The notes: generated by a model from the letters alone, not told the origin. A stretch of DNA of 64,000 bases from Citrobacter amalonaticus (GCA_028994555.1 JARDVN010000001.1:4526001-4590000); one strand, 5' to 3'. Shown: positions 31,369 to 41,856, counted from the first letter of the stretch. Translations and numbers: made by a program.

Positions 31369-31988
31369 GTCACCTCAACCGTCTGTGCAAATTGTTTACC
31401 CAGTTCCATATCCTCCGGCGGTGCGTCTTCTTTATCCAGCGACTGGGCAAAGCTAAGCGATTCTTCGCTCGGCGCCGGTGTATTCACGGCAATGCCACAT
31501 TGGTCACGCAACGCCGGTGACAGCATGGCATCGCGATCTTCTTCGTAGCTCATGTCGACATAATAGGAGGGATCAAAGGTTGAAAACGTGTAGCGCTGTC
31601 CATGGAGGGGCTGCGGCTGTGCCAGGGGCAGAACAAACGTCAGAACGGCCTGATGCGCTTCTCGTTCCATACCGTATTCCGTGGGACGATTTTTAAATTT
31701 GACGCGCTTCCCGTTGTGCCACATTTCGGTGAAGTAGTGCTGGCCCAGCACATTCGCCATCACTTCTGCCGCCAGCTTCTTCCAGATGTCAGAACCCGGC
31801 TTAGCGTCACCCGCGTCGTAGAGTAGATCGGCAGAGGTCAGTTCATCCATTGTCCAGCGCATCTTTAGCGCTACGATAGCACCGTTATCGCTGATCACTT
31901 CCGTCTTCAGGCGGATAAAGCTGTGCGGATGAGCGCTCACCGTAAAGGTGAAAAAGGCGAATAACCAGGGCAAAACGCCGCGTGTCAT
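31359..31988 (-). CDS. DUF1007 periplasmic protein, partner of the NicO permease
   Basis: A 209-residue exported protein. The chosen start MTRGVLPWLFAFFTFTVSAHPHSF (ATG at 31986-31988) gives a clean signal peptide whose mature end starts HPHSFI, a metal-binding-like His pair typical of DUF1007 proteins. An upstream in-frame ATG at 32090 would bury the signal peptide and is rejected. The gene overlaps the permease start by 10 bases. DUF1007 and NicO genes occur together in many proteobacteria; the protein probably delivers or accepts the metal on the periplasmic side. Confidence 0.8.
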   Translation of the reverse strand: MTRGVLPWLFAFFTFTVSAHPHSFIRLKTEVISDNGAIVALKMRWTMDELTSADLLYDAGDAKPGSDIWKKLAAEVMANVLGQHYFTEMWHNGKRVKFKNRPTEYGMEREAHQAVLTFVLPLAQPQPLHGQRYTFSTFDPSYYVDMSYEEDRDAMLSPALRDQCGIAVNTPAPSEESLSFAQSLDKEDAPPEDMELGKQFAQTVEVTCQ

Positions 31989-32414
31989 AGATGGTATCAA
32001 CTCCTCACAAAAACAGAACGCCCACGGGAACCGGATCGCCGTGGCGGGATTGTCGGAGAGAATACCATTGAAACGATGAATGTTGAGCACGGATTGATGG
32101 GCTCGATTCAGTTCTCATTTTTGCGATTTTTTCTGCCGCCCTCAGGTGACAGAGGGGAAATCCGTATGGGACAAATCGTTAAAATGATAATTTTTTGTTA
32201 AAAACAATGGTGCTTTCACAATAATTTTTAACAAAAACATCCTCTCACTTTGTATAAACACCATTTAAATTAACCATAATTTAACCATTAAATTTCTATA
32301 TATTAACAATTACGGGCATTTATCACATTTATTAAACTTGCAATTCATTACCTCTTCCTTTCGTTGATAACCTCCTGTTCGTGACTTGCCCTGGTCCCTA
32401 CAAAAGGTACAACT
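31989..32414. promoter_or_regulatory. Divergent intergenic region of the DUF1007 and sugar-import operons
   Basis: No gene is seen in these 426 bases. The half next to the sugar operon is markedly AT-rich. It contains a near-perfect inverted repeat, TTTTTTGTTAAAAAC at 32191-32205 and TTTTTAACAAAAA at 32225-32237, in the right place for a regulator binding site. No regulator gene lies beside the operon. Confidence 0.5.
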
Positions 32415-33399
32415 ATGAAATTCAAACTCGCCTTACTCAGTGCAACCCTGGTTTCTGCAAGCATGTTGTCCGGTACGTCCTTTGCGGCAGAAAAATATGA
32501 AATTGCTGTGGTTGCCAAAGTCACCGGTATTCCGTGGTTTAACCGTATGGAAACCGGTGTCAATGAAGCAGCAAAAAAACTGGATGTAAACGCTTATCAG
32601 ACCGGCCCTTCCACGCCCGATCCGGCTCAACAGGTGAAGGTGATTGAAGATCTCATTGCCAAAAACGTCAACGCGATCATTGTGGTACCTAATGACGCGA
32701 AGGTGCTTGAACCCGTGCTGAAAAAAGCGCGCGATAAGGGCATTGTCGTTCTGACCCATGAATCGCCGGATCAGCAAATCGGTCAGTGGGATATTGAAAC
32801 GATCGACAGTGAGAAGTACGCGCAGGCTAACGTCGACGAACTGGCGAAAGACATGGGCGGCAAAGGCGGCTACGCAATCTATGTTGGCTCGCTGACCGTG
32901 CCGTTACACAACGCCTGGGCCGACTACGCCATCAAGTATCAGAAAGAAAAATACCCGGATATGTTTGAAGTCACTACTCGCCTGCCGGTGGCCGAGAGCA
33001 TTGATAAATCGTACTCCACCACGCTGGATCTGATGAAAACCTATCCGCAGATGAAGGGCATCATTGGCTTTGGGTCGCTGGGTCCGATTGGTGCGGGTCA
33101 GGCGGTACAGAAAAAACGGGCGAAAGATAAAATTGCCGTCGTCGGTATCGCTATGCCTGCACAGGCTGCGCCGTATCTGATGCGTGGCGATATCAAAAAA
33201 AGCGTTGCTGTGGGATCCCAAAGATGCCGGTTACGCGCTGGTGACGGTAGCCAACCAGTTGCTGCAAGGCAAAGAGGTGACGCAAGACTTGTCCATTGAA
33301 GGATTAGGGAAAGCCGATGTCGACATGGAGAAGAAAGTGATCCGCTTTAATAAGATCCTCGAAGTCACCAAAGATAACGCACAATCGCTCGGTTTCTGA
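32415..33399 (+). CDS. Sugar ABC transporter periplasmic binding protein, one frameshift
   Basis: Periplasmic binding protein of the ribose/AI-2 type (peripla_BP_4 fold), repaired length 327. The signal peptide ends SGTSFA and maturation leaves AEKYEIAVVAKV. It resembles LsrB (the autoinducer-2 receptor) and RbsB in layout: N-lobe start IAVVAKVTGIPWFNRMETG, then VPNDAKVLEPVLKKA, then the hinge. The frame is broken in a run of seven A at 33195-33201; dropping one base links GDIKK to ALLWDPKDAGYAL. The first gene of the operon, it is followed by two stem-loops (33429-33448 and 33470-33487) that could protect its mRNA and set its higher expression. The ligand is unknown. Confidence 0.88.
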
Positions 33400-33428
33400 G
33401 GCGCTTAGCCAACACCAGGGAAACCCAA

Positions 33429-33487
33429 CGCCGGCCGTCTGGTCGGCGCTATCAACAGACTTAACACTCAGCGCCCGTCAGGGCGCT
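33429..33487 (+). promoter_or_regulatory. Stem-loops between the binding-protein and ATPase genes
   Basis: Two hairpins, CGCCG/CGGCG (33429-33448) and AGCGCCC/GGGCGCT (33470-33487), fill the 104-base gap. In binding-protein-dependent transport operons, such loops commonly stabilise the upstream message and lower downstream expression. Confidence 0.6.
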
Positions 33488-33503
33488 CGCAGGGGTATTG
33501 TCC

Positions 33504-35014
33504 ATGACAGACACCACCGCATTTATCACTCTTGAGAATATCAGCAAGCAATTCCCGGGCGTGCTGGCGCTGGATAATGTGAATCTGACGCTGAAAAAAG
33601 GCGAAGTTCACTGTCTGGCAGGACAGAACGGCTGCGGCAAAAGCACCATCATTAAGGTGATTTCCGGGGTTTACCAACCGGAAAAAGGGGCGCAGATCCT
33701 GCTGGATGGCAAACTGTTTCACCAGTTGTCGCCACAGCTTTCCTCGCATTATGGCATTCAGGTGATCTATCAGGATCTCTCCCTGTTTCCTAATTTCAGC
33801 GTGGCGGAGAATATTGCCGTCAACCGCTATCTGCCCGGCGGTGATATCTGGGTACGACGCGGCGCGATGAAGCAACAGGCGCTGGCGGCGATGAAGCGGA
33901 TTGGCGTCACTATAGACCCCGATAAAAAAAGTGGAAAAACTCTCCATAGCCGACCGCCAGCTGGTCGCCATCTGTCGCGCCATTGCCGCCGACGCGCGGT
34001 TGGTGATTATGGATGAACCCACCGCCTCACTCACCCGCCAGGAGGTTAACGGTCTGCTGCGCGTGGTCAACGAACTGAAAGCCGCCGGGATCTGTGTGGT
34101 ATTCGTCAGCCACCGTCTTGACGAGGTAATGGAAGTGGCGGACCGCATCAGCGTAATGCGCGACGGCAAACTGGTGGGGACCTATCCTGCCAGCGAACTC
34201 GACAGCCATGAGCTGGCATACCTGATGACCGGACAACGCTTCCACTACAGTCCCCTGCCGGAAAAACCGCCGGTCGATCAGGAACCGATGCTGGAACTGC
34301 GCAACCTGAGCCGCAAGGGCAAATATCAGGAGATTAACCTGTCACTGCGCAGCGGCGAGATCGTGTCAATCGTCGGCCTGCTTGGCGCGGGACGCACCGA
34401 ACTGTGCCTGAGCCTGTTTGGCATGACGCATCCGGACAGCGGTGAAATTCGCATTAATGGAAAACCGGTTCAGTTACGCAATAACCATGACGCCATCAAA
34501 CACGGCATCGGTTATGTCTCAGAAGATCGCCTGACTCAGGGGCTGATCATGGAACAGTCGATCTACGACAACACCATTGTCACGGTCTTTGACAAGCTGC
34601 ATACCCGCAGCGGTCTGCTCGATCACAGCAAAGCGAAAACGCTGGTTGCCGATCTGATCCGTGAACTGAACATTAAGGTTTCCGATCCGCAGTTGCCGGT
34701 TAAAACGCTCTCTGGCGGCAACGCCCAGCGTATCGCCATCGCCAAATGGGTGGCGACAAATCCGCGCATTCTGATCCTTGACTCCCCCCACTGTCGGCGT
34801 GGATATCGCCAACAAAGAGGGGATTTATCAGATTGCCCGCAATCTTGCGGAACAGGGAATGGCAGTACTGATGATTTGCGATGAGATCCCGGAAGCCTAT
34901 TACAACAGCCATCGTGTGCTGGTCATGCGGCGCGGGAAGCTGGTCGCCGAATTTAATCCGCATCGTTGTCGCGAAGAGGACATTGCAGAGGTGGTCGAGG
35001 TGATCCATGAATAA
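33504..35014 (+). CDS. Sugar ABC importer ATPase with two nucleotide-binding domains, two frameshifts
   Basis: CUT2-family ATP-binding protein, repaired length 502, with two nucleotide-binding domains. The first has Walker A GQNGCGKST and a canonical Walker B/Glu (IMDEPTASL). The second has a degenerate Walker A (GLLGAGRTE) and LILDSPTVGVD, with Ser in place of the catalytic Glu, so only the first site is likely to be fully active. Frame breaks are in a run of seven A near 33924-33930 and a run of six C at 34784-34789; dropping one base in each restores the frame. It overlaps the first permease gene by eight bases. Confidence 0.9.
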
Positions 35015-35997
35015 CTTTCGTCTCTCCCGCTTAGTCGGGCACCATGAATTCTGGCTGGGGCTGCTGGTGATTGCGCTTGCCGTCGGGCTGAGCGCCAGCA
35101 CCGATGAGTTTCTGTCACTCGGCAACCTGACGGACGTCGCCACCAGTTACGCTATTCTCGGTATTCTCGCCTGTGGCCTGTTTGTGGTGCTGATCTCTGG
35201 CGGTATCGATATTTCGTTCCCGGCGATGACCGCCATTGCGCAATATGCGATGGCCAGTTGGGTGATCGCCAACGGCGGTAACTTTCTGCTGGCACTGGCG
35301 CTGGCCTGTGCCGTCGGGTTACTGCTCGGGTTGATTAACGGCTTCCTGGTTTACTGGCTGCGCGTACCCGCCATCATCATTACCATCGCCACGCTGAACG
35401 TCTATTACGGCCTGTTGGTTTACGCCACCAAAGGCACCTGGCTGTATGGCTTCCCCGACTGGTTTATGAACGGCATCAACTGGTTTTCGTTCACTGCGGC
35501 GGACGGCTACGACTACGGCCTCACGCTTCCGCTGCTGTGTCTGGCAGCAGTGGTTATTTTCACCGCCATTCTGATGAATTCCACCCGTCTTGGCCGCCAG
35601 ATTTACGCGATGGGCGGCAACCGCGACGCGGCGTCCCGCCTTGGTCTTAATCTGCTGAAGCTGCATTTCTATGTCTACGGCTACATGGGCATTCTGGCCG
35701 GTGTAGCGGCCGTCGTGCAGGCGCAGATCACTCAGTCCGTGGCGCCGAACTCGCTGCTTGGATTTGAGCTGACGGTGCTGGCAGCGGTTGTGCTCGGCGG
35801 CACCAGCATGAGCGGAGGTCGGGGCACATTAACCGGTACGCTGCTGGGGGGTGATTCTGCTGGCCTTTTTGCAAAACGGCCTGACGCTGCTCAGCGTCTC
35901 TTCGTACTGGCATACCGTGTTCAGCGGCGTCATTATCCTGGTCAGCATCAGCGCCACGGCGTGGAACGAAAAACGCAAACTGGCAAGGGAGCTTTGA
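35007..35997 (+). CDS. Sugar ABC importer permease 1, one frameshift
   Basis: Inner-membrane permease of the RbsC/LsrC family, repaired length 329, with about 8-10 hydrophobic helices. The family signature is seen in LISGGIDISFPAMTAI and LAAVVLGGTSMSGGRGTL. A frame break in the run of six G near 35846-35851 is repaired by dropping one base, giving LLGVILLAFLQNGL. The stop is one base short of the ATG of the second permease, so the two are coupled. Confidence 0.9.
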
Positions 35998-35998
35998 G

Positions 35999-36952
35999 AT
36001 GAAAGCCTTCGCAAAAGTATTACCAGGTGATGCGATCATCCGCCTGCAGTGCGTGATTATTATCGTCGTCGCCGTCGTCTTCTCCGCGCTGTTGGGCACT
36101 CGCTTTTTCAGCGTCGCGAACTTCCAGTCCATCGGCTCACAGCTACCGATCCTCGGCATGCTGGCGCTGGGAATGGGGATGACCATGCTGACCGGCGGCA
36201 TCAACCTGTCGATTATCGCTGGCGCTAACGCCTGTTCACTGGTGATGGCGGCGGTCATTGTCAGCCATCCGGACAATCCGCTGTTTCTCGCGCTGGCGCT
36301 GCTGGCGGGCGCAGCGGTCGCCGTAGCGATTGGGACCCTGAACGGGGCGCTGATTGCCTGGGTTGGCGTATCGCCGATCCTCGCCACGCTGGGTACCATG
36401 ACGCTTATCTCCGGGCTGAATATTTTGCTCTCCAACGGCACGGTGATCTCCGGCTTCCCGGCGGCGATTCAGTACCTCGGCAACGCCACCCTCGCAGGTA
36501 TTCCCGTGGCTCTGCTGCTGTTCATCGTGGTTGCGGTGCTGTTGTGGGTGTTGCTGGAACACACCACGCTGGGCCGCAGTCTTTATCTGATGGGCTCGAA
36601 CGAACAGGCAACCCGCTACAGCGGCGTGAATACCGTTCGGGTACAGATTTCCGTCTATGTCATTTCCGCTCTGCTCGGCTGGGTGGCCGCAATCTTAATG
36701 ATGGCGAAATTCAACTCGGCGAAGGCCGGATACGGTGAGTCTTATCTGTTGGTCACTATTCTCGCTTCGGTGCTGGGTGGCATCAATCCGGACGGCGGAT
36801 TCGGCCGCATCATCGGGCTGGTGCTGGCGCTGATTGTGCTGCAAATGCTGGAAAGCGGCTTTAACTTGCTGGGGATCAGTAGTTATTTGACGATGGCGCT
36901 TTGGGGCGCGGTACTCATCCTCTTTATCGCATTACAGAATCGTAGAGCCTGA
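35999..36952 (+). CDS. Sugar ABC importer permease 2
   Basis: A second RbsC-like permease, 317 residues and intact. Shared features with its neighbour are MTMLTGGINLSIIAGAN and ILASVLGGINPDGGFGR. Like LsrC/LsrD, the importer uses two different permeases to form the channel. It ends 16 bases before the kinase gene. Confidence 0.93.
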   Translation: MKAFAKVLPGDAIIRLQCVIIIVVAVVFSALLGTRFFSVANFQSIGSQLPILGMLALGMGMTMLTGGINLSIIAGANACSLVMAAVIVSHPDNPLFLALALLAGAAVAVAIGTLNGALIAWVGVSPILATLGTMTLISGLNILLSNGTVISGFPAAIQYLGNATLAGIPVALLLFIVVAVLLWVLLEHTTLGRSLYLMGSNEQATRYSGVNTVRVQISVYVISALLGWVAAILMMAKFNSAKAGYGESYLLVTILASVLGGINPDGGFGRIIGLVLALIVLQMLESGFNLLGISSYLTMALWGAVLILFIALQNRRA

Positions 36953-36968
36953 TTTCAGGAGAAAAATT

Positions 36969-38607
36969 ATGGCGAGTTATTTTATTGGTGTGGATGTAGG
37001 AACCGGCAGCGCCCGTGCAGGGGTGTTTGATCTCAACGGCAGAATGGTCGGGCAGGCCACTCGCGCCATCGAGATTTATCGCCCGCAGGCCGACTTCGTT
37101 GAGCAGTCGTCCGATAACATCTGGCAGGCCGTTTGCAACGCGGTTCGCGATGCCATTAATCAGTCCGATATCAACCCAATCCAGGTGAAGGGGCTGGGAT
37201 TTGACGCCACCTGCTCGCTGGTGGTGCTTGATAAAGAAGGTAAACCGCTGACCATCAGCCCTTCCGGGCGCAGCGAACAGAACATTATCGTGTGGATGGA
37301 TCACCGCGCGATCACTCAGGCCGATCGTATTAACGCTCTGCACCATCGGGTGCTGGACTACGTGGGCGGGATCATCTCCCCGGAAATGCAGACGCCAAAA
37401 CTGCTGTGGTTGAAACAGCATATGCCTAACACCTGGGCCAACGCGGGTTACTATTTTGATCTGCCTGACTTTCTGACCTGGCGCGCCACCGGCGATGACA
37501 CGCGTTCGCTCTGCTCCACGGTGTGTAAATGGACCTATATGGGCCATGAAGATAAGTGGGATGCCAGCTATTTCCGCGAGATTGGGCTGGAAGATCTGCT
37601 GGAACACGATGCCGCGAAAATTGGCCGTTATGTGAAAACAATGGGTGAACCGCTCGGTCACGGTCTGACTCAGCGCGCCGCCAGTGAAATGGGGCTGATT
37701 CCGGGCACAGCCGTCAGCGTGTCGATTATCGACGCGCACGCCGGTACGCTCGGCACCCTGGGCGCCTGCGGCGTCTCTGGCGAAGTCGCCGATTTTGATC
37801 GTCGCGTTGCGCTGATTGGCGGTACCTCAACCGGTCACATGGCAATCTCAAAAGAGCCGCGCTTTATCGGCGGCGTCTGGGGTCCTTACTATTCCGCCGT
37901 GTTGCCGGAATACTGGCTCAATGAAGGTGGACAGTCCGCGACGGGCGCGCTCATCGACCACATGATTCAGTCGCACCCGTGTTATGACACGCTGCTGACG
38001 CAGGCGAAAGCACAAGGGCAGACCATTTATGAAGTGCTGAATGCGCTCCTGCGCAAAATGGCGGGTGAGCCGGAGAATATCGCCTTCCTGACCCGCGATA
38101 TCCATATTCTGCCCTACTTCCACGGCAACCGTTCGCCGCGTGCCAACCCGACGCTGACTGGCGCAATCAGCGGCCTGAAACTTTCCCGCACGCCGGAAGA
38201 CATGGCGCTGCACTATCTGGCCACTATCCAGGCCATTGCGCTGGGGACGCGCCACATCATTGAGACCATGAACCAGAGTGGTTACAGCATCGATACCATT
38301 ATGGCCAGCGGCGGCGGCACGAAGAACCCGATTTTTGTGCAGGAGCATGCCAACGCCACCGGCTGTGCGATGTTACTGCCCGAAGAGAGTGAAGCGATGC
38401 TGCTTGGCGGCGCGATGATGGGCACCCTCGCGGCTGGCGTTTTCGAAACGTTCCCGGAAGCGATGTCGGCCATGAGCCGCATTGGTAAAACGGTCACCCC
38501 GCAGACCAATCTCATTAAGCAGTATTACGATCGCAAATATCAGGTGTTCCACGAGATGTATCAGGATCACATGAAATACCGCCAGTTGATGCAGGGGGGA
38601 CGCATGA
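36969..38607 (+). CDS. FGGY carbohydrate kinase, likely D-ribulokinase
   Basis: Sugar kinase of the FGGY family (ASKHA fold), about 545 residues. The phosphate-binding start is GVDVGTGSAR at residues 7-16. Residues 81-85 read TCSLV, the motif described for eukaryotic D-ribulokinases (FGGY/YDR109C), and VWMDHRA follows at 109-114. The predicted reaction is pentulose plus ATP to pentulose 5-phosphate, best guess D-ribulose to D-ribulose 5-phosphate. As given, the frame runs on into the next gene, but a run of six G at 38594-38599 sits just before the junction. With five G the kinase ends QGDA-stop at 38607, with an ATGA overlap to the isomerase. The ribosome site CAGGAG precedes the ATG. Confidence 0.88.
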
Positions 38608-39203
38608 ACAGCGCATGGCAACAGGCTAGCGAAACCTGGACACTCTACAGCGAGGCCCTTGCCGGTTTGGGTCAGCATTTGAGCGAACCGCTCTGGGAAG
38701 CGTTAATGACGGAACTGCGCGAATGTCGCGGGAAAATCGTGGTCACCGGCGTCGGCACCTCTGGTATTGCGGCGCGTAAAATCGCCCACATGCTCTCCTG
38801 CGTTGAGCGCCCGGCGATTTACCTTAACGCCACCGATGCCGCCCACGGCGATCTCGGTTTTTTACGCGCTGACGATCGAATGATTTTACTCTCGCGCGGC
38901 GGTAATTCTGATGAGCTCACACGCTTGTTGCCGGGCCTTGCGGCACGCAACGTGCCGATTATCAGCGTCACGGAAAACCCGGATTCCGCCATTGCGAAGG
39001 CCGCCCGGCTGGTCATTTCGACCGGCGTACAGCGCGAGGCAGATCCGCTAAACATGCTGGCAACCACCTCAATTATGCTGGTGATTGCGATCTTTGATGC
39101 CGCCTGCGCCTGCCTGATGAGCGAGAGCGGCTATTCCAGAGAAACACTGCTGGCGGTGCATCCGGGTGGGGATGTCGGGTTAACCCTGCGACAAGGCCGT
39201 TAA
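38604..39203 (+). CDS. SIS-domain sugar-phosphate isomerase, CBS-less KpsF/GutQ type
   Basis: A 199-residue protein with a single SIS domain. Hallmarks shared with arabinose 5-phosphate isomerases are DAAHGDLGF, the sugar-phosphate loop SRGGNSDE, and the C-terminal HPGGDVGL that carries the catalytic His region. It lacks the two CBS domains of KdsD/GutQ, and the usual Lys of GMGKSG is Thr (GVGTSG). It probably interconverts the phosphorylated pentulose with an aldose phosphate. It overlaps the kinase by four bases (ATGA) after the frame correction and is the last gene before a strong terminator. Confidence 0.83.
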   Translation: MNSAWQQASETWTLYSEALAGLGQHLSEPLWEALMTELRECRGKIVVTGVGTSGIAARKIAHMLSCVERPAIYLNATDAAHGDLGFLRADDRMILLSRGGNSDELTRLLPGLAARNVPIISVTENPDSAIAKAARLVISTGVQREADPLNMLATTSIMLVIAIFDAACACLMSESGYSRETLLAVHPGGDVGLTLRQGR

Positions 39204-39220
39204 TCCATTAGTAACTTTTC

Positions 39221-39250
39221 AGCCTCGCCCTCTTCGGCGAGGCTTTTTTT
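39221..39250 (+). terminator. Terminator of the sugar-import operon
   Basis: The stem AGCCTCGCC/GGCGAGGCT around CTCTTC is followed by eight T. It lies 18 bases after the isomerase stop. Confidence 0.92.
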
Positions 39251-39440
39251 ATATGCAATCTGAAGATAAAAAAACGCGAAAAATCCGATTAACGCGTTGC
39301 GTTAAACTTTATGAAACAGCCTCACCCGTGAAAAATTCTGTGACCTCTCCCTGCAATCCTGACGCAAAACATTTCATCCGTAATGGCTATGGAAAAACTT
39401 TAGCTATTCTTATCTGACATACATACGGGAGATCCGACAG

Positions 39441-40723
39441 ATGATGCCAACGCTTGCTCCGCCATCTGTACTTTCCGCTCCCCCAGCGCCGTTGCCAGGT
39501 TTTGCTGACGCTTTTCCAGCCGGGGCAAATTGCCACCGCGGAAATGTTCAGTGCGCTAAATGGTGTCGATGATGCTGTTGCCCGTGAGGATATTGTTGAA
39601 ACGGGTCTGGAGATCCAGCGTTATCATCGACTCAGTATTAGCACTGGTCCGAATGGGTGCTACCGGATCGAAGGTACTGCGCTTAACCAACGCCTCTGCC
39701 TCTTGCACTGGCTCAGACGCGGACTGCGTTTGTGTCCGGCGTACATAACGCAACACTTTGCCCCTGCCCTTAAAACTGAACTCAAACAACGGGGGGATCC
39801 TGCGCACGCTGTATGATGATACCAATCTGCATGCGCTGATTAATCTCTGCGCACGTCGCCTGCAAAAGCCGTTTGAGTGCCGGGACATCCAGTTCCTGCA
39901 CCTCTATCTGCAATATTGTCTGTTGCAGCACCACGCGGGGATCTCCCCGGAATTTAATCCTGTCCAGCAGCGCTGGGCGCAGTCCTGTGCCGAATATGCG
40001 CTAGCGCAGGAGATAGGCCGTCACTGGCAGCGCCGTGTCCGCCAGGATGCACCATTAACGGAATCGCTGTTTATGGCGTTACTGTTTTCGATGGTTCGCA
40101 TACCGGACCCGATTCGCGATAACCATCAACAGAACCGGCGGTTACGTCTGTCGATCGCGCGACTGATCCTGCGTTTTCGCGAAATGGGCGCAGTGCGTTT
40201 TAATGACGAGCAGGGGCTAAACGATCAGCTCTATATCCATCTGTCCCAGGCGCTGAACCGCTGCCTGTTTTCGATTGGCATCGATAACACCCTGCCGGAT
40301 GAATTCGCTCGACTCTATCCGCGCCTGATGCGTACCACCCGCGATGCGTTACGCGGGTTTGAAGAAGAGTATGACATTGAGTTTTCCGAAGAAGAGACGG
40401 GACTGGTGGCGGTCATCTTTGGCGCATGGCTGATGCAGGAAAACGATCTGCATGAGAAACAGGTCGTCTTACTCACCGGTGACGATCCGAAACTGGAGCA
40501 GGAGATTGAGCAGCAACTACGTGAACTGACGCTGCTGCCACTGAACATCAGGCCATTGCCCATGCGGACCTTTCAGCAGGAGGGCTCGCCGCGCGGCGTG
40601 GCGTTGATTGTCACGCCTTACGCCACGCTGCTGCCGCTCTTTTCACCACCGTTGATTCACGCGGATCAGGCGCTGACGCCGCATCAGCAGCAGCAGATCC
40701 GCAAAATGCTGGAATCAGGCTGA
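39441..40723 (+). CDS. csiE: Stationary-phase inducible protein CsiE, two frameshifts
   Basis: A CsiE homologue: the repaired length of 426 residues equals E. coli CsiE, and the ATG is the one at 39441 (MMPTLAPPSVLSAP). It contains PRD-like regions of the kind found in antiterminator proteins, although the RNA-binding role is unproven. The E. coli gene depends on sigma S and CRP. Frame breaks fall in a C5 run at 39480-39484 and a G6 run at 39791-39796; one base dropped in each restores the frame. It overlaps the convergent hcaT by nine bases. In E. coli csiE follows yfhR; here yfhR is absent and the metal and sugar genes occupy that spot. Confidence 0.94.
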
Positions 40724-41856
40724 AGCGGCCACTTTTGGCCGCAGCACCATCGCCGGTAGCGCCACCAGCGCCATCACCCAGAAGACGCCGTTACCCAAAT
40801 GTTGATACAGGAAACCGGCAAACACGGTCATGATGGCAATGCTGCCGCCCATCGCCACCGCAGAATAGACCGCCTGCAGACGGATCACTTCGCTGCCCTG
40901 TCGCGCCGCGATATAGCGCATCGCCGCCAGGTGGCACACAGTAAACGTGCCGCAATGGAGGATCTGCACCACAATCAGCCACGGCAGCGCCGTCGTCCAG
41001 CCCATCAGCCCCCCAGCGAATCACCCCGCAGACGGCCGAGAGCAACAACAGATCGCGAGCGCTGAAACGACGGAACAGTTTGTTGCTCAGCGCAAAAATA
41101 ACCACTTCCGCCACCACGCCAAGCGACCAGAGATAACCGACCGCCGACGCGGAATACCCCGCGCCCTGCCAGTAAATGGCGCTAAAACCGTAATAGGCGG
41201 CATGCGCCCCCCTGCAACAGACAGACACAAGCCAGAAAGCGCCAGCTCTGTGTCACCAGCGTACGCCAGGCGGGCCAGCCGGCGCTCTCCTGATGACGGC
41301 TTTCTCCCTGTGGCAGCACGCTGGGGCGAATGAGCATTCCCAGCAGCATTGAGGCGACGCCGAGCGTCAGCAGCGCCAGAATCGCCCGGTAATCAAACAG
41401 GCTGACCAGTTTGCCGGTCAGCGCAGAACCAATCACAAACGCGACCGATCCCCACAGACGCACCCGCCCGTAGTCCATGGTGATCTGCTTTTGCCAGGTA
41501 TTCGCCAGCGCGTCCGTGAGCGGCACCAGCGGAGAGAAGAAGAGGTTAAATCCGACCATCACCACCATCAGCCAGGCGACATGCGTTCCGGCCCAGAAGG
41601 CCAGCGCAAAGATCAGCGTCAGTAGCGCCAGAATGCGTAACGCGGAGATCAGCCGTGACGGATCGCTGACCCGTGGGGCAATGATCAAACTGCCAAGAAA
41701 ACGAGCGACCAGACCGGCGCCTAATAAGAGACCGATCGTTTCCGGCGTCAGGCCAAGCCCTTTAAGCCAGACGCTCCAGAAGGGAAGAAAAATCCCATAG
41801 CTAAAAAAGTAGGTGAAGTAACCGAGCGCCAGCCAGCGCGTGGAGTGCAAAGACAT
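40715..41856 (-). CDS. hcaT: MFS permease HcaT, two frameshifts
   Basis: Major facilitator of the HcaT type, a putative 3-phenylpropionate transporter in E. coli. The start MSLHSTRWLALGYFTYFFSYG and the repaired 379 residues match E. coli HcaT in length. Frame breaks in runs of six C at 41207-41212 and 41009-41014 are each repaired by one base. The hca catabolic genes are not next to it in this window, so its substrate here may differ. It converges on csiE. Confidence 0.92.

Noticed and set aside
36969..39203. A true kinase-SIS fusion enzyme
   Set aside because: The join needs six G at 38594-38599; with five, an ordinary ATGA overlap appears, and the same artefact occurs 35 other times in the window.
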